From the NCBI RefSeq assembly GCF_014204755.1, contig NZ_JACHLZ010000001.1:186001-250000 (forward strand): a DNA stretch of 64,000 nucleotides, in the 5' to 3' direction. Of the stretch, positions 10,892-20,705 are shown piece after piece. This stretch comes from Brachybacterium aquaticum. GTDB lineage: Bacteria > Actinomycetota > Actinomycetes > Actinomycetales > Dermabacteraceae. Position 1 is the first letter of the stretch. Each line of letters opens with the position of its first letter. Below the pieces are notes generated by a model. That model made no database searches and had not been told where the DNA came from. It worked only from the letters and a program-made list of their open reading frames with translations. Made by a program: the position numbers and the translations under genes.

Positions 10892-11914
10892 TCAGGCGAA
10901 CTCGCGCAGGTGCGCGGGCAGGCCGTCCGCAAACCAGCCGGCGACCTCGCTCGCGTAGTAGGTCAGGACGGTCGAGGCGCCGGCGCGGCGGAAGGCCAGC
11001 AGTGACTCGAGCACGGTGCGGTCGCGGTCGATCCAGCCGTTCGCCGCAGCCGCCTCGATCATCGCGTACTCGCCGGAGACCTGGTAGGCGCCGACGGGGA
11101 CGGGGGAGGCGGCGGCGACGTCCCTCAGCACGTCGAGATAGGGCAGGCCGGGCTTGACCATGACGAGGTCGGCGCCCTCGGCGACGTCGAGCTCCAGCTC
11201 GCGCAGAGCCTCGCGGCCGTTGGCGGGATCCTGCTGGTAGGTGCGGCGATCCCCCTGCAGGGACGAGTCCACGGCCTCGCGGAACGGGCCGTAGAAGGCG
11301 GAGGCGTACTTCGCGGTGTAGGCGTAGAGCGCGGTCTCGAGATGGCCCTCGGCATCGAGCGCGTCGCGGATCGCGGCGATCTGGCCGTCCATCATCCCCG
11401 ACGGGCCCAGCAGGTGAGCGCCGGCCTCGGCCTGCGCGAGGGCCATCTCGCGGTAGCGCAGGAGCGTCGCGTCGTTGTCGACCCGGCCGTCGGCGTCGAG
11501 CACGCCGCAGTGGCCGTGGTCGGTGAACTCGTCCAGGCACAGGTCCGCCATGATCACGGTCCGATCGCCGAGCTCCGCGCGCAGGCGGGCCAGCGCCCGG
11601 TTGAGGATCCCGTCCGGGTCGGTGGCGCCGGAGCCGACGGCGTCCTTGTGCTCGGGCACGCCGAAGAGCATCACGCCGCCGACGCCGCGCTCGGCCGCCT
11701 CGGTCGCGGCGCGGACCAGGGAGTCCATCGTGTGCTGCTCGACGCCGGGCATCGAGGTCACGGGCTTGTTCTCGCTCGCGCCCTCGCGCACGAACATCGG
11801 CAGCACGAGGTCGGCGGGGCGGAGGGCGTGCTCGCGCACCAGGGAGCGCATCGCGGCGCTGCTGCGCAGGCGGCGGGGGCGGTCGATCGGTCCGGGGAGG
11901 GTCGGCTGGGTCAT
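10892..11914 (-). CDS. hemB: delta-aminolevulinic acid dehydratase (porphobilinogen synthase)
   Basis: 340 aa. It condenses two ALA molecules to porphobilinogen. The Schiff-base lysines are Lys202 in [14 protein letters not shown] and Lys254 in [11 protein letters not shown]. The metal-site region reads [14 protein letters not shown] (about 124-137): two of the three cysteines of the classical zinc motif remain and the middle one is Asp, so the metal dependence is not obvious. The ATG at 11914 has GAAGGAGA 5 nt upstream and overlaps the hemD stop as ATGA, so translation is coupled. Confidence 0.96.
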   Translation of the reverse strand: MTQPTLPGPIDRPRRLRSSAAMRSLVREHALRPADLVLPMFVREGASENKPVTSMPGVEQHTMDSLVRAATEAAERGVGGVMLFGVPEHKDAVGSGATDPDGILNRALARLRAELGDRTVIMADLCLDEFTDHGHCGVLDADGRVDNDATLLRYREMALAQAEAGAHLLGPSGMMDGQIAAIRDALDAEGHLETALYAYTAKYASAFYGPFREAVDSSLQGDRRTYQQDPANGREALRELELDVAEGADLVMVKPGLPYLDVLRDVAAASPVPVGAYQVSGEYAMIEAAAANGWIDRDRTVLESLLAFRRAGASTVLTYYASEVAGWFADGLPAHLREFA

Positions 11915-12753
11915 CGGGTCTCCTTCGATCGGGGGTGCGTGGGGTGGGCGGCCGACGGGGCGGGGCTCGGAGCGGCGGGGCCCGACGGGGGCGTCTCGTG
12001 CGGCGCCGCGTCGAGCGCCTCGAGGACGGCCGCGACGAGCGCCTCGTCGGTCGGGGCGGCGGCCTGGTGGAGGGGGACGAGGCCGGCGGCGCGGACGGCC
12101 TCGGCGGTCGGGTCGCCGATGGCGATCACCGCAGTGGCGGGGTGCACGCCGAGCTCGGCCGCACGTCGGGCGATCATCGGGCTGGTCAGCACGATCGCCG
12201 CGTACCACCCTGCGACCAGGCCCTCGGTGACCGCCGGGGGCGGGTCGACGGGCTCGGGACGATAGGCCTCGACCTCCACGACCTCGTAGCCGGCCGCGCG
12301 CAGCCCCTCGGGGACGGTGCGGGAGGCGGCGGACGAGGCGGGCAGCAGCACTCGATCGCCCGGGGCGGCGGGCGGCATCGCGGCGACGAGCGCCGCGCCG
12401 GAGCCGTCGGCCACGGCGGTGGGCGAGAGGCCTGCCGCGCGCAGGGTCTGGGCGGTGCCCCCACCGACGGCGATGATCGCCGTCGCGAAGGGGGCCTCCG
12501 CCCCGGCGAGGCGCTCTGCGGCGGTGCGGGAGGTGACCACGAGATGCGTGAACGCGCCCGCGGCGAGCTGCGCGAGGGCGGCCTCGAGCTCCTCGCCGCT
12601 GCTCGGGACGAGGCGGGTCAGCGGGGCGTGCTCGGCCGTGAGGCCCTCCGCCTCGAGCAGGCTCGCGAGACGCTTCCCCCGCCCCGCCGGGCGCGTGACC
12701 AGCACGGGCCCAGCGGCGCGGGGCGGGGCGGAGGCCATCTCTGCGGAGGGCAT
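11911..12753 (-). CDS. hemD: uroporphyrinogen-III synthase
   Basis: 280 aa. It closes hydroxymethylbilane to uroporphyrinogen III. Sequence identity is low in this family; support comes from [22 protein letters not shown] at the start, [49 protein letters not shown] and [13 protein letters not shown], together with its place between hemC and hemB. The last ~35 residues are a Pro/Ala/His-rich tail. The start overlaps the hemC stop by one base (TGATG). A second HemD-like protein is encoded at 20706-21536; this copy, inside the operon, is the likelier functional enzyme. Confidence 0.9.
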   Translation of the reverse strand: MPSAEMASAPPRAAGPVLVTRPAGRGKRLASLLEAEGLTAEHAPLTRLVPSSGEELEAALAQLAAGAFTHLVVTSRTAAERLAGAEAPFATAIIAVGGGTAQTLRAAGLSPTAVADGSGAALVAAMPPAAPGDRVLLPASSAASRTVPEGLRAAGYEVVEVEAYRPEPVDPPPAVTEGLVAGWYAAIVLTSPMIARRAAELGVHPATAVIAIGDPTAEAVRAAGLVPLHQAAAPTDEALVAAVLEALDAAPHETPPSGPAAPSPAPSAAHPTHPRSKETR

Positions 12754-13748
12754 CAGGCGCGGACCTCCGCGAGGATTTCGCCGGCGCCGCGGGAGAGCAG
12801 GTCCGCGGCGAGCTCCTGGCCGAGCTCGACCGGGACCGAGCCCGGCCCGGAGAGCGCATCGGCGGCGAGGTCCAGGTCCACCCGGGCCTCGCCCTCGACG
12901 ACGTGCGTCCCGTCGGGACGGATCGCGAGGGCGCGCAGGCGCAGGACCTGCGCGGCGGCGGGATCCGCGCCCGGCTCCAGCACCGCGTACGCGGCGACCG
13001 GGGCGGAGCAGCCCGCCTCGAGCGCCCGCAGCAGGGACCGCTCCGCCGTGACCGCGGCGCGGGTGGTCGCGTCGTCGACCGCCGCGAGACGCTCGGCGAA
13101 CCAGGGCGCCTGCGCGAGCGCGGCGGTGGTCGCCTCGACCGCGAGCGCGCCCTGGGCGGGGGCCGGAAGCATGACCTCGACGGGCAGGAGCTCGCTGATC
13201 ACGGCCTCTCTGCCCACGCGGCGCAGCCCCGAGGCGGCGAGCACCACGGCATGGAGGTCCGCGTCCGGCCCGAGCGCCCGGTTCAGGCGGGTCTCGACGT
13301 TGCCGCGGATCCCCACGACCTCGAGATCGGGCCGCGCCCGCAGCAGCTGCGCGCCGCGTCGCGGGGAGCCGGTGCCCACCCGCGCCCCGGCCGGGAGCTG
13401 CGCGAGGGTCATCCCGTCACGAGCGCACAGGGCATCGCGCGGGTCCTCCCGCTCGGGCGAGCAGGCGAGCGTGATCTCGTCCAGCGGCGCGGTGGGCAGG
13501 TCCTTCCAGGAATGGACCACCACATCGACCTCGCCGTCCAGCAGGGCCTGTCGCACGGCGGTGACGAACACGCCGGTGCCGCCGATCTGGGCGAGGGGGC
13601 TTGTGCGGTCGCGGTCGCCATGGGTGCTCACGTGCACCAGCTCGACCTCGTGACCCGTGCCCTCCACGACCGCGGCACCGACGTGCCCGGACTGCGTGAG
13701 CGCGAGCTCGGAGGCGCGGGTGCCGAGCCGGAGCGGGGACGCGGTCAC
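12753..13748 (-). CDS. hemC: hydroxymethylbilane synthase (porphobilinogen deaminase)
   Basis: 331 aa. It polymerises four porphobilinogens onto a dipyrromethane cofactor. [14 protein letters not shown] (6-19), HSWKDLPT with the catalytic Asp83, [20 protein letters not shown] and the cofactor-bearing Cys247 in [12 protein letters not shown] are all present. The GTG at 13748 overlaps the cpfC stop as GTGA; the larger open frame upstream is a shadow of cpfC. The length is slightly above the usual ~310 aa. Confidence 0.96.
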   Translation of the reverse strand: MTASPLRLGTRASELALTQSGHVGAAVVEGTGHEVELVHVSTHGDRDRTSPLAQIGGTGVFVTAVRQALLDGEVDVVVHSWKDLPTAPLDEITLACSPEREDPRDALCARDGMTLAQLPAGARVGTGSPRRGAQLLRARPDLEVVGIRGNVETRLNRALGPDADLHAVVLAASGLRRVGREAVISELLPVEVMLPAPAQGALAVEATTAALAQAPWFAERLAAVDDATTRAAVTAERSLLRALEAGCSAPVAAYAVLEPGADPAAAQVLRLRALAIRPDGTHVVEGEARVDLDLAADALSGPGSVPVELGQELAADLLSRGAGEILAEVRA

Positions 13749-14998
13749 GAGAGGGATCCTGTGCCCGCCTGGCCGTCGCCGGCCGTGGCGCGGCGCTCGG
13801 CCCGGGCCCGCTCGACGTCCGACGCGGAGTCCACCGCGCTGGTGGTGGGACGGCAGATGCGTCCTGCGCAGCAGTTCACCCCGCACACGTCCGGGGTGCC
13901 CCCGAAATCCGTGACCACCCGTCGCGGGAAGGACTCGTCCAGCCGCTCCTGGACGAGATCCGCGAGGGCGGCGATGAAGCGGGGATCCTCCCCGGAGGTC
14001 GCGACGCGGCGGAAGGCGAGACCCTTCTCCTCGGCGGTCTCCTTCGCCTCCGTGTCCAGGTCCCACACGACCTCCACATGATCGGTGACGAAGCCGATGG
14101 GGACGACGACGACCGCATCGGCGGAGTCCTCCTCGGCGAGCCGGGCGATGACGTCGTTCACGTCGGGCTCGAGCCATGGGATGTGCGGCGCCCCGGAGCG
14201 GGACTGGTAGACGAGCTGCCAGTCCGGAAGCTCGGGAGCGTCATCGTGCAGCTGGTCCATCACCCATCGGCAGGCGGCGAGATGCTGCTCGACGTACCAG
14301 CCGCCCGAGCCCTCGACCCGCGTCTCCTCCGGCCCGGAGGCCTCGGCCATCGCCGTGGGCACCGAGTGGGTGGAGAAGAGCACGGCGATGCGCTCGCTGT
14401 CGTGGCCCTCGGAGGCGAGGCTCGCCAGGGCGGCCTCGACGCCGTCGACCACCGGCGCGAGGAACCCGGGGTGGTTGAAGTAGACGCGGACCTTGTCGAT
14501 GGTGACCTCGCCGGCCAGACCCGTCTCCTCGAGCACCATGCCGAAGTCCTCCCGGTACTGCCGGCAGGAGGAGTACGAGGAGTACGCGCTGGTGACGAGT
14601 CCGAGGGCGTGGCGGTGGCCGTCGGCGTGCAGAGCGCGCACGGCCTCGGCGTTGTAGGGCTCCCAGTTGCGGTTTCCGAAGTAGATCGGCAGATCCACGT
14701 CGCGGCGTGCGAGCTCCTCCTCGAGCGCGGCGATCATCGCCTCGTTCTGCGCGGTGATGGGGCTCCGTCCGCCGAGAGCGCGGTAGTGGCCCGCGACCTC
14801 CTCCAGCCGCTCGTCGGGGATCCCGCGCCCGCGGGTGACGTTGCGCAGGAAGGGGATCACGTCCTCCTGCCCGTCGGGGCCGCCGAAGGAGGAGAACAGG
14901 ATCGCGTCGAAGGGACGGGCCTCGCCGCGACGCGCATGGGTGGGGGAGTCGGGGGCCGCGCTGCGCGGCGCGGGCATCTGGGTGGTGGTGTCGGTCAT
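13745..14998 (-). CDS. cpfC: coproporphyrin III ferrochelatase
   Basis: 417 aa. It inserts Fe2+ into coproporphyrin III in the coproporphyrin-dependent pathway of Gram-positives. The catalytic His211 (FSTHSVP) and Glu309 (DHVEVVWDLD) are conserved. Cys145 (YSSCRQY) and the C-terminal group Cys372, 376, 377 and 382 match the positions that hold a [2Fe-2S] cluster in actinobacterial ferrochelatases. ATG at 14998 with GAGGA 8 nt upstream. The N-terminal ~25 and C-terminal ~35 residues are extra, low-complexity additions. The chdC neighbour shows that the substrate is coproporphyrin and not protoporphyrin. Confidence 0.95.
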   Translation of the reverse strand: MTDTTTQMPAPRSAAPDSPTHARRGEARPFDAILFSSFGGPDGQEDVIPFLRNVTRGRGIPDERLEEVAGHYRALGGRSPITAQNEAMIAALEEELARRDVDLPIYFGNRNWEPYNAEAVRALHADGHRHALGLVTSAYSSYSSCRQYREDFGMVLEETGLAGEVTIDKVRVYFNHPGFLAPVVDGVEAALASLASEGHDSERIAVLFSTHSVPTAMAEASGPEETRVEGSGGWYVEQHLAACRWVMDQLHDDAPELPDWQLVYQSRSGAPHIPWLEPDVNDVIARLAEEDSADAVVVVPIGFVTDHVEVVWDLDTEAKETAEEKGLAFRRVATSGEDPRFIAALADLVQERLDESFPRRVVTDFGGTPDVCGVNCCAGRICRPTTSAVDSASDVERARAERRATAGDGQAGTGSLS

Positions 14999-15044
14999 GG
15001 TGTGGTCCTCGGTGAAGGTCGTGCGGGCAGGAAGGCGTCCGGGA

Positions 15045-15770
15045 TCAGGCCAGGAGCGCGGCGACGTCCTCGAGGTCCTCGAGGCGGCGGCCGGTGTGGA
15101 AGGGGAGCTCGTCGCGCACGTGCAGGCGCGCATCGGAGTAGCGCAGGTGGCGCATCATGTCGACGAGGTCGTGCAGATCGTCGGCCTCGAAGGAGAGCAG
15201 CCACTCGTAGTCGCCGAGCGCGAAGGCGGCGACGGTGTTGGCGTTGACCTGCGGGTAGTCGCGGCCCAGCAGGCCGTGCTCGCGCAGCATGCGGTTGCGC
15301 TCCTCGTCGGGCAGCAGGTACCACTCGTAGCTGCGCACGAAGGGGTACACGGTGATCCACTGCTTGCGCTCGAAGCCCGGGACCATGAACGAGGGGACGT
15401 GGCCCTTGGCGAACTCGGCCATGCGGTGCACGCCCACCGACGCCCACTCGCGGTGCAGCCAGGTGCCGGGCAGGGAGCGCTCGAACTCGCGCAGGCCGCG
15501 CTGCAGCGCCTCGGGCTCGTCGGCGGCGAGCCACAGCATCAGGTCGTCCTCGGCGCGGAAGCCGGAGACGTCGTAGAAGCCGAGGATCTCGACTCCTCCA
15601 TCGCTGGCAGACTCGATCAGCGGGACCGTCTGGGTGAGCGCCTCGGCGACCTGGGCGGTGGTGAGCGCGCCGTCCTCGGTCAGGCCCGAGAGGCGGCGGA
15701 ACACGGTGTAGCTCGTGTACCGGGTGGTCTGCGCGATCTCCTCGGGGGTCGAGGCGGCGGCGTCGTTCAT
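15045..15770 (-). CDS. chdC: coproheme decarboxylase (HemQ, chlorite dismutase-like)
   Basis: 241 aa. It performs the last haem step: H2O2-dependent decarboxylation of two propionates of Fe-coproporphyrin to haem b. The Cld-like fold is seen in TRYTSYTVFRRL, the LMLWLAADEPEALQ strand, the substrate-radical Tyr142 in ITVYPFVRSYEWYLL and the proximal His165 in MLREHGLLGRDYP. The arginine of true chlorite dismutases is not in its usual place, so ClO2- removal is not expected. ATG at 15770 overlaps the cgoX stop (ATGA). The stop is 46 nt before cpfC. Confidence 0.95.
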   Translation of the reverse strand: MNDAAASTPEEIAQTTRYTSYTVFRRLSGLTEDGALTTAQVAEALTQTVPLIESASDGGVEILGFYDVSGFRAEDDLMLWLAADEPEALQRGLREFERSLPGTWLHREWASVGVHRMAEFAKGHVPSFMVPGFERKQWITVYPFVRSYEWYLLPDEERNRMLREHGLLGRDYPQVNANTVAAFALGDYEWLLSFEADDLHDLVDMMRHLRYSDARLHVRDELPFHTGRRLEDLEDVAALLA

Positions 15771-17275
15771 CGTGGGGTTCCTTCCGTGGGAGCGGTGGGA
15801 GAGATCGGGGTGGTCTGCGGGGCCTGCGCGGCGGCGGCGCGGGCGTCGTCGGCGCGGACGATCGCGTCGAGGCCGGTTCCGGCCCGCCAGGAGCCGACGA
15901 GCTCGAGGTCGTCCCGGGCCTCGAGCAGACTCGCGAGCGCGTCGAGGGCGGCGCGGTGGCCGGGCCCGGGCCGGCGCATCGCCCGGTCCCAGTCGATCAC
16001 GGCCCAGTCCGCGAGCCGGGAGCGGGTGAGCGGGGTGCCGAGGATCGCGGAGGCGTCGGCGAGGGCGAGGTCGACGATCTCCTCGCGCTCCGGCAGCTGT
16101 TCGCCGGGACGGCCGTAGGAGAGCCGCACGAGGTGCGGGGAGGCGGCCGACGGGAGGGCCTCGCGCAGCGCGCGCTCGACGTGCTCCCACTTGGCGCTCG
16201 CATGGGTGAGGGCCTTCGCGCGGATCCCCGGGGTGCCCGACGCGACCAGTGCACCGGTCCCCGAGGGATGTGAGTCCAGGGCGGGGGCGTCCAGCACCAG
16301 GGCGACCAGCCGCACCGCGGCCGACGGCGTCTCCGGGATCGCCTCGGCGATCTCCGGCGCGGCCCCGGCGAGCAGGGAGCGGGCGGTGTCAGGAGGGCAG
16401 GCGAGCACGAGGCGGTCGGCCTCGAGCTGCTCACCGCGGGCGGTGCGGACCCGCCACGGCTCGCCCTCGCGGTCCAGGCCCGTGACCTCCACGCCGGTGC
16501 GCACGATCCCGCCCGCGGCGAGCAGCTCCTCGCGCAGCGCCGCGGGAAGGGCCGCCATGGTCGGGGCGAGGGCGTGCACACGGGTCCCGGCGTTCGCGCC
16601 GGCCGTGCGGCCGGCGTCGCCCCGTCGTCCTGTGCCGCCCCGTCGTCCCGTGCCGCGCAGGCGGCGCACGGTCCGCACCAGCGAGCCGTGCTCGGCCAGG
16701 CCCGTCGCGAGCTGCGGGGAGGCGGCGGCGAGCTCGAGCTCGGCCGGATCGGCGGAGTGCACCCCGCCGACGATCGGGGCGACGAGCCGCTCGAGCACCC
16801 GTCGGCCCATCCGGCGTCCCACCGTCTCGGCGACGGTCGCTCCGGGCCGTGCGCCGACGCGGGCGGGCAGCAGGGGCTCGAGCGCCGCGCGCAGAGCCCC
16901 CGGCCAGCCGAGCACGGCGCGGACGTCGGCGGCGAGCGGTCGGCCGGGCACCCCGAGCAGGGCGCCGGCCGGGGCGCGGTGCACCCCGGCGGCGGAGACG
17001 ATCCGGCTGCCGAGCCCCGCGCGCGGGGAGACGACCCGATCTGCGATCCCGAGCTGAGCGACCAGCGCGTCGACCGCGCCGGAGGCGGTCGAGTACGCCT
17101 CCGCGCCCGCGTTCAGGGCGAGGTCGCCGGCGCCCGGGAGGGCGAGCTCCGCGACCGCGCCGCCGAGGCGGTCCTCGGCCTCGAGCAGCACCACGCGGTG
17201 TCCCGCGCGCTGGTGGCGTCGGGCGGCGAGCAGCCCTGCGAGGCCGCCGCCGACGACGAGGATCCGGGCGCTCAT
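15767..17275 (-). CDS. cgoX: coproporphyrinogen III oxidase (CgoX, HemY type)
   Basis: 502 aa flavoprotein that oxidises coproporphyrinogen III to coproporphyrin III with O2. The N-terminal dinucleotide fold is VVGGGLAGLLAARRHQRAG with a following LLEAEDRLGG; the UDPGT-like GGVHSADPAELE motif and the C-terminal FAD segment (VGSWRAGTGLDAIVRADDARA) are typical of the HemY/PPO family. It overlaps hemE upstream and chdC downstream by ATGA. A long frame continuing to 17809 is a shadow of hemE. A Gly/Arg/Thr-rich insert (about residues 205-225) interrupts the middle. Confidence 0.94.
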   Translation of the reverse strand: MSARILVVGGGLAGLLAARRHQRAGHRVVLLEAEDRLGGAVAELALPGAGDLALNAGAEAYSTASGAVDALVAQLGIADRVVSPRAGLGSRIVSAAGVHRAPAGALLGVPGRPLAADVRAVLGWPGALRAALEPLLPARVGARPGATVAETVGRRMGRRVLERLVAPIVGGVHSADPAELELAAASPQLATGLAEHGSLVRTVRRLRGTGRRGGTGRRGDAGRTAGANAGTRVHALAPTMAALPAALREELLAAGGIVRTGVEVTGLDREGEPWRVRTARGEQLEADRLVLACPPDTARSLLAGAAPEIAEAIPETPSAAVRLVALVLDAPALDSHPSGTGALVASGTPGIRAKALTHASAKWEHVERALREALPSAASPHLVRLSYGRPGEQLPEREEIVDLALADASAILGTPLTRSRLADWAVIDWDRAMRRPGPGHRAALDALASLLEARDDLELVGSWRAGTGLDAIVRADDARAAAAQAPQTTPISPTAPTEGTPR

Positions 17276-18570
17276 GCCTCGGGCGCCTCCGCGGCGCGCG
17301 CGACGCGCTGGGAGTGGAGGAAGGCGACCAGGTCGGTGAGTACCTGCGGGTCGGTGTCCGGCGGGACGCCGTGGCCGAGGTTCACCACGTGCCCGGCCGC
17401 GGCCGCGCCCGCCTCGAGCACGCCGCGCGCCTCCGCGAAGCGCGCCTCCTCCGAGGTGAACAGGACCGCGGGGTCGATGTTGCCCTGCACCGGGGTGTCG
17501 GCGGGGAGGACCTCCAGAGCCCGGTCCAGGCGCAGGCGGTGGTCCACGCCCATCGCGGTCGCGCCGGCGCCGAGCATCGGCAGCAACAGGTGCGCGGCGC
17601 CGACGCCGAAGTGGATCCGCGGCACCGGCAGGTCCGCGACGTGGGCGAGCGCGGCGGCGGAATGGGCCTGGACGTGCTCGAGGTACTGCTCCTGCCCGAG
17701 CGCTCCCACCCAGGAGTCGAACAGCTGCACCGCGGAGGCGCCCGCGAGGACCTGGGCCCGCAGGAAGCGGCCCGACAGCTCCGCGACCCAGGTCGCCAGG
17801 CGCTCCCACAGGTCCGGGCGCGAGCGCATCAGCGCGCGGGTGCGCAGGTGGTCACGGCTGGGGCCGCCCTCGACCATGTAGCTCGCGACGGTGAAGGGGG
17901 CGCCGGCGAAGCCGATCAGGGGCGTGGTGCCGAGCTCCGCCACGGTCAGGCGCACCGCCTCGCGGATCGGGGCGAGCGCCTCCTCGTAGTCGTCGCCGAG
18001 CGGGGGCAGCGCCTCGATGTCGGCCTCGGTGCGCACGGGATGGTCGAAGACCGGGCCGACGCCAGGGCGGATCTCGACGCCGAGCCCGGCTAGGCGGGCG
18101 GGGACGACGATGTCCGAGAAGAAGATCCCGGCGTCCACGCCGTGGCGGCGCACCGGCTGGAGCGTGATCTCCGCGGCCATGTCGGGGCGGACGCAGGAGT
18201 CGAGCATCGTGGTGCCCTCGCGCAGCGCCCGGTACTCGGGCAGCGAGCGGCCGGCCTGACGCATGAACCACACGCTTGGTGTGTCGCTCCTCACGCCGCG
18301 CAGCTCCTGCAGCAGTGAGGCGTCGGCCACGCCGCCGGTCGCCGTCGGGCGTGTCGCGGGATGCCCGTCGGGCAGCGCGGCACTCGCCCCGGAGGGTGCC
18401 GCGGCAGGGTCCGTGAGGGCGGCCGACGGGGTCGCGGCGGGGGCTGCGGGGGCGGCCGACGGGGGCTCTGCGAGCCCACGGCCTGCGGCAACATCGGATT
18501 CTGACAGGCGTCGACGGGTATCTGACGCGCTGTCGTGAAAAGTGGGCTCTGACGTGGGGTTCTGTGTCAT
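17272..18570 (-). CDS. hemE: uroporphyrinogen decarboxylase
   Basis: 432 aa. It decarboxylates the four acetates of uroporphyrinogen III to give coproporphyrinogen III. The catalytic core starts near residue 83: SVWFMRQAGRSLPEYR (99-114), FFSDIVVPARLAGLG, GFAGAPFTVASYMVEGG, QLFDSWVGALG, VQGNIDPAVLF and NLGHGVPPDTDP. The first ~80 residues are an Ala/Pro-rich extension absent from most HemE proteins. The start is the ATG at 18570, which lies 9 nt after a CACAAT hexamer, so a very short leader is likely. First gene of the leftward haem operon. Confidence 0.95.
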   Translation of the reverse strand: MTQNPTSEPTFHDSASDTRRRLSESDVAAGRGLAEPPSAAPAAPAATPSAALTDPAAAPSGASAALPDGHPATRPTATGGVADASLLQELRGVRSDTPSVWFMRQAGRSLPEYRALREGTTMLDSCVRPDMAAEITLQPVRRHGVDAGIFFSDIVVPARLAGLGVEIRPGVGPVFDHPVRTEADIEALPPLGDDYEEALAPIREAVRLTVAELGTTPLIGFAGAPFTVASYMVEGGPSRDHLRTRALMRSRPDLWERLATWVAELSGRFLRAQVLAGASAVQLFDSWVGALGQEQYLEHVQAHSAAALAHVADLPVPRIHFGVGAAHLLLPMLGAGATAMGVDHRLRLDRALEVLPADTPVQGNIDPAVLFTSEEARFAEARGVLEAGAAAAGHVVNLGHGVPPDTDPQVLTDLVAFLHSQRVARAAEAPEA

Positions 18571-18579
18571 GACACCCCC

Positions 18580-18585
18580 ATTGTG
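18580..18585 (-). promoter_or_regulatory. -10 of the hemE operon
   Basis: TGCACAAT, an extended -10 on the minus strand, lies 9 nt before the hemE ATG, with no purine-rich ribosome site in between other than GGGGGTG. No convincing -35. The hemA promoter lies about 90 bp away, facing the other way. Confidence 0.45.
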
Positions 18586-18671
18586 CACGGCCGCGCACGG
18601 GGGTCGGCACGGGTCCGGCGCGGGAGCGCCGGCGACGGCGCCGGGAGGGCCGGGACCTTCGCCGCCGGGCC

Positions 18672-18677
18672 TACACT
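18672..18677 (+). promoter_or_regulatory. -10 of hemA, probably leaderless
   Basis: TACACT lies 7 nt before the hemA ATG at 18685 and no Shine-Dalgarno is visible, the arrangement expected when transcription starts at or next to the start codon. Confidence 0.55.
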
Positions 18678-18684
18678 GGCGCTC

Positions 18685-20217
18685 ATGCTCGCCGCCCTCC
18701 GCGCCTCCCACGAGCACCTCGACCTCGAGGTGCTCGACGCCCTCACCCGTGGGGCGGAGTCGCTGCCGGAGGTCATCCAGGAGCTCCAGGCCGAGCGCGC
18801 CGCGACCACGGGCGCGCCCCCGGTCGTCTCCGGCGAGGTCGTGCTCTCCACCTGCAACCGGCTCGAGGTCTACCTCGACACCGACCGCTTCCACGAGGGA
18901 GTGGACCTCGTGGTCGACGCGGTCGCCCGCACCAGCGGCCTGGACCGTGGGGTGGTCTCCCTCTGCTTCGACGCCGCGATGGACGCCCCCGTCCCGCAGC
19001 ACCTCTACGAGGTCACCTCGGGGCTGCGCTCCCTGGTGCTCGGCGAGGCCGAGATCGCCGGCCAGGTCCGTCAGGCCTACGAGACCGCGCGCCGCGAGGG
19101 GCGCACCACCTCGATGCTCCACGACCTCTTCCAGCACGGCTTCCGCTGCGCCAAGAGCGTCGCCACCCATGCCCCCGTCGGCGCCGCCGGACGCTCCGGC
19201 GCGGCCGTCGCCGTGGACCGTGCCGCGCTCGAGCTCGGAGGGATCGAGGGCCGCACCGCCCTGATCGTCGGCACCGGCGCCTACGCCCGCCTGGGGCTCG
19301 CCGAGCTGTCCCGCCGCGGAATTGGCCGGGCCCTGGTCTACTCCCCGTCCGGCCGCGCGCTCGGGTTCGCCGAGCGGCACGGCGCCGACGTCGTCGAGCG
19401 CGCCGGGCTCGATGCGGCGCTGCGCGACGCGGACCTCGTCCTCGCCGCCTCCGGCCACGGCACCTCCCTGTTCCCCGAGCAGTTCCTCGGCGCCGGCCGC
19501 ACCGTCGTGCTGGACCTCGCCCTGCAGTCCGACCTGCACCCGCTGGTCCGCCACCTCAAGGGCATCACCGTGCTGGGCCTGGCGGACCTGCGCCTGGGCC
19601 GCGAGGCCGAGACCGATCCGGCACTGGTCAGCGCCCGCGAGATCGTCGCCGAGAACGTCGAGGCCTTCCGCCAGCAGCAGGAGGTGCGCCGCATCGACCC
19701 GGCGCTCGCCGCCCTGCGCCGCGAGGTCTTCGACGCGGCCGACGTCGAGATCGACCGCCTGCGCCACGAGGTCTCCGGCGAGACCGCCGACCAGCTCGAG
19801 CGCTCCGTGCGCCGCATCCTCGCCAAGGTCATGCACCAGCCCGCCGAGCGGGCCCGCCACCTGGCCGAGACCGGCTTCGCCGACGAGTACGTCGCCGCCT
19901 TCCACACCATCTTCGGCATCGACATCTCCGCCCCGCAGAGCCGGGACGAGGACGCCGACGCGACCGCCGCAGGCGCGGGCGCGCCGGGCGCCGCCGCACG
20001 GGTCGAGGGATCGGCCGACGCGGCAGGCGCGGCCGGTGCGGCGGGCGCTGCGGGCGCTGCCGACATGGCCGGTGCTGCGGTCGCTGTGAGCACCGAGCCC
20101 GCCGGCTGGATGCGCGTGGACCGCACTGCGCTCCCCGGCACTGCCGTCCCCGGCCGGGACTTTCCGCTGCGGGCCCCTGGCCGCGCCTGCCCCGCAGGGC
20201 ACGACCAGGCCGACTGA
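18685..20217 (+). CDS. hemA: glutamyl-tRNA reductase
   Basis: 510 aa. It reduces glutamyl-tRNA to glutamate-1-semialdehyde with NADPH, the first committed tetrapyrrole step. The catalytic Cys57 is in VLSTCNRLEVY; LVLGEAEIAGQVRQAYETAR, LIVGTGAYARLGLAELSRRG (NADPH fold) and the C-terminal dimerisation helices (RRILAKVMHQPAERAR) follow. The last ~90 residues are an Ala/Gly-rich repeat tail beyond the family length. The ATG at 18685 follows a -10 directly; the open frame back to 18583 has no support. Divergent from the hemE operon, so the window encodes every step from Glu-tRNA to haem b. Confidence 0.95.
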   Translation: MLAALRASHEHLDLEVLDALTRGAESLPEVIQELQAERAATTGAPPVVSGEVVLSTCNRLEVYLDTDRFHEGVDLVVDAVARTSGLDRGVVSLCFDAAMDAPVPQHLYEVTSGLRSLVLGEAEIAGQVRQAYETARREGRTTSMLHDLFQHGFRCAKSVATHAPVGAAGRSGAAVAVDRAALELGGIEGRTALIVGTGAYARLGLAELSRRGIGRALVYSPSGRALGFAERHGADVVERAGLDAALRDADLVLAASGHGTSLFPEQFLGAGRTVVLDLALQSDLHPLVRHLKGITVLGLADLRLGREAETDPALVSAREIVAENVEAFRQQQEVRRIDPALAALRREVFDAADVEIDRLRHEVSGETADQLERSVRRILAKVMHQPAERARHLAETGFADEYVAAFHTIFGIDISAPQSRDEDADATAAGAGAPGAAARVEGSADAAGAAGAAGAAGAADMAGAAVAVSTEPAGWMRVDRTALPGTAVPGRDFPLRAPGRACPAGHDQAD

Positions 20218-20224
20218 GCAGCGC

Positions 20225-20689
20225 TCAGCGGCGCCCGAAGAACCAGCGGCGGCGTCGGCCGCGCGATGGGGGCTCCTGGTCCTCCGCGGACTCCTCGCCA
20301 GGACCCTCCGCGGGTTCCTGCCTCTCCGCGGGCTCCTCGGCGTCGGAGAGCCCGTCGCCACGGGGCTCCTCGTCCGGCAGCTCCTCGACGAGCTCGTCCG
20401 GGTCGATGCGCAGACCGTCCTCGTCCACCCACACGTCGGTCCAGCCCACGTCCGACTCGTCGCGCGGCACGTAGGCGCGGCGCGGGCCGACCTGGTCCTC
20501 CACATCGGCCGGATCGATCTCCTGCGGGGCGCGGACCTCCTCGCCGCGGTGGGGGACCGGGCAGGTCCAGAAGTACGGGCAGCCGGGGCAGCCGGCCGTC
20601 TCCTCGTCCGGTGCGGCCTCGCGCTGCATCTGGACGCCGTCGATCTGCTGCAGCATCCGCAGCCGCGACTCGAACGGGTTGATCTCCAC
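20225..20689 (-). CDS. small acidic protein with a cysteine cluster, function unknown
   Basis: 154 aa, not recognised with confidence. The N-terminus has RMLQQIDGVQ and then CPGCPYFWTC, three cysteines that could bind a metal. The middle is acidic (VGWTDVWVDEDGLRIDPDELVEELPDEEP) and the C-terminal third is Glu/Pro-rich, ending in a basic RGRRRRWFFGRR. No signal peptide or membrane segment. GTG start, 16 nt after the stop of the HemD-like gene, so probably co-transcribed with it. The stop is 7 nt from the convergent hemA stop. Confidence 0.6.
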   Translation of the reverse strand: MEINPFESRLRMLQQIDGVQMQREAAPDEETAGCPGCPYFWTCPVPHRGEEVRAPQEIDPADVEDQVGPRRAYVPRDESDVGWTDVWVDEDGLRIDPDELVEELPDEEPRGDGLSDAEEPAERQEPAEGPGEESAEDQEPPSRGRRRRWFFGRR

Positions 20690-20705
20690 CGTGGGTCCGC
20701 GTCGC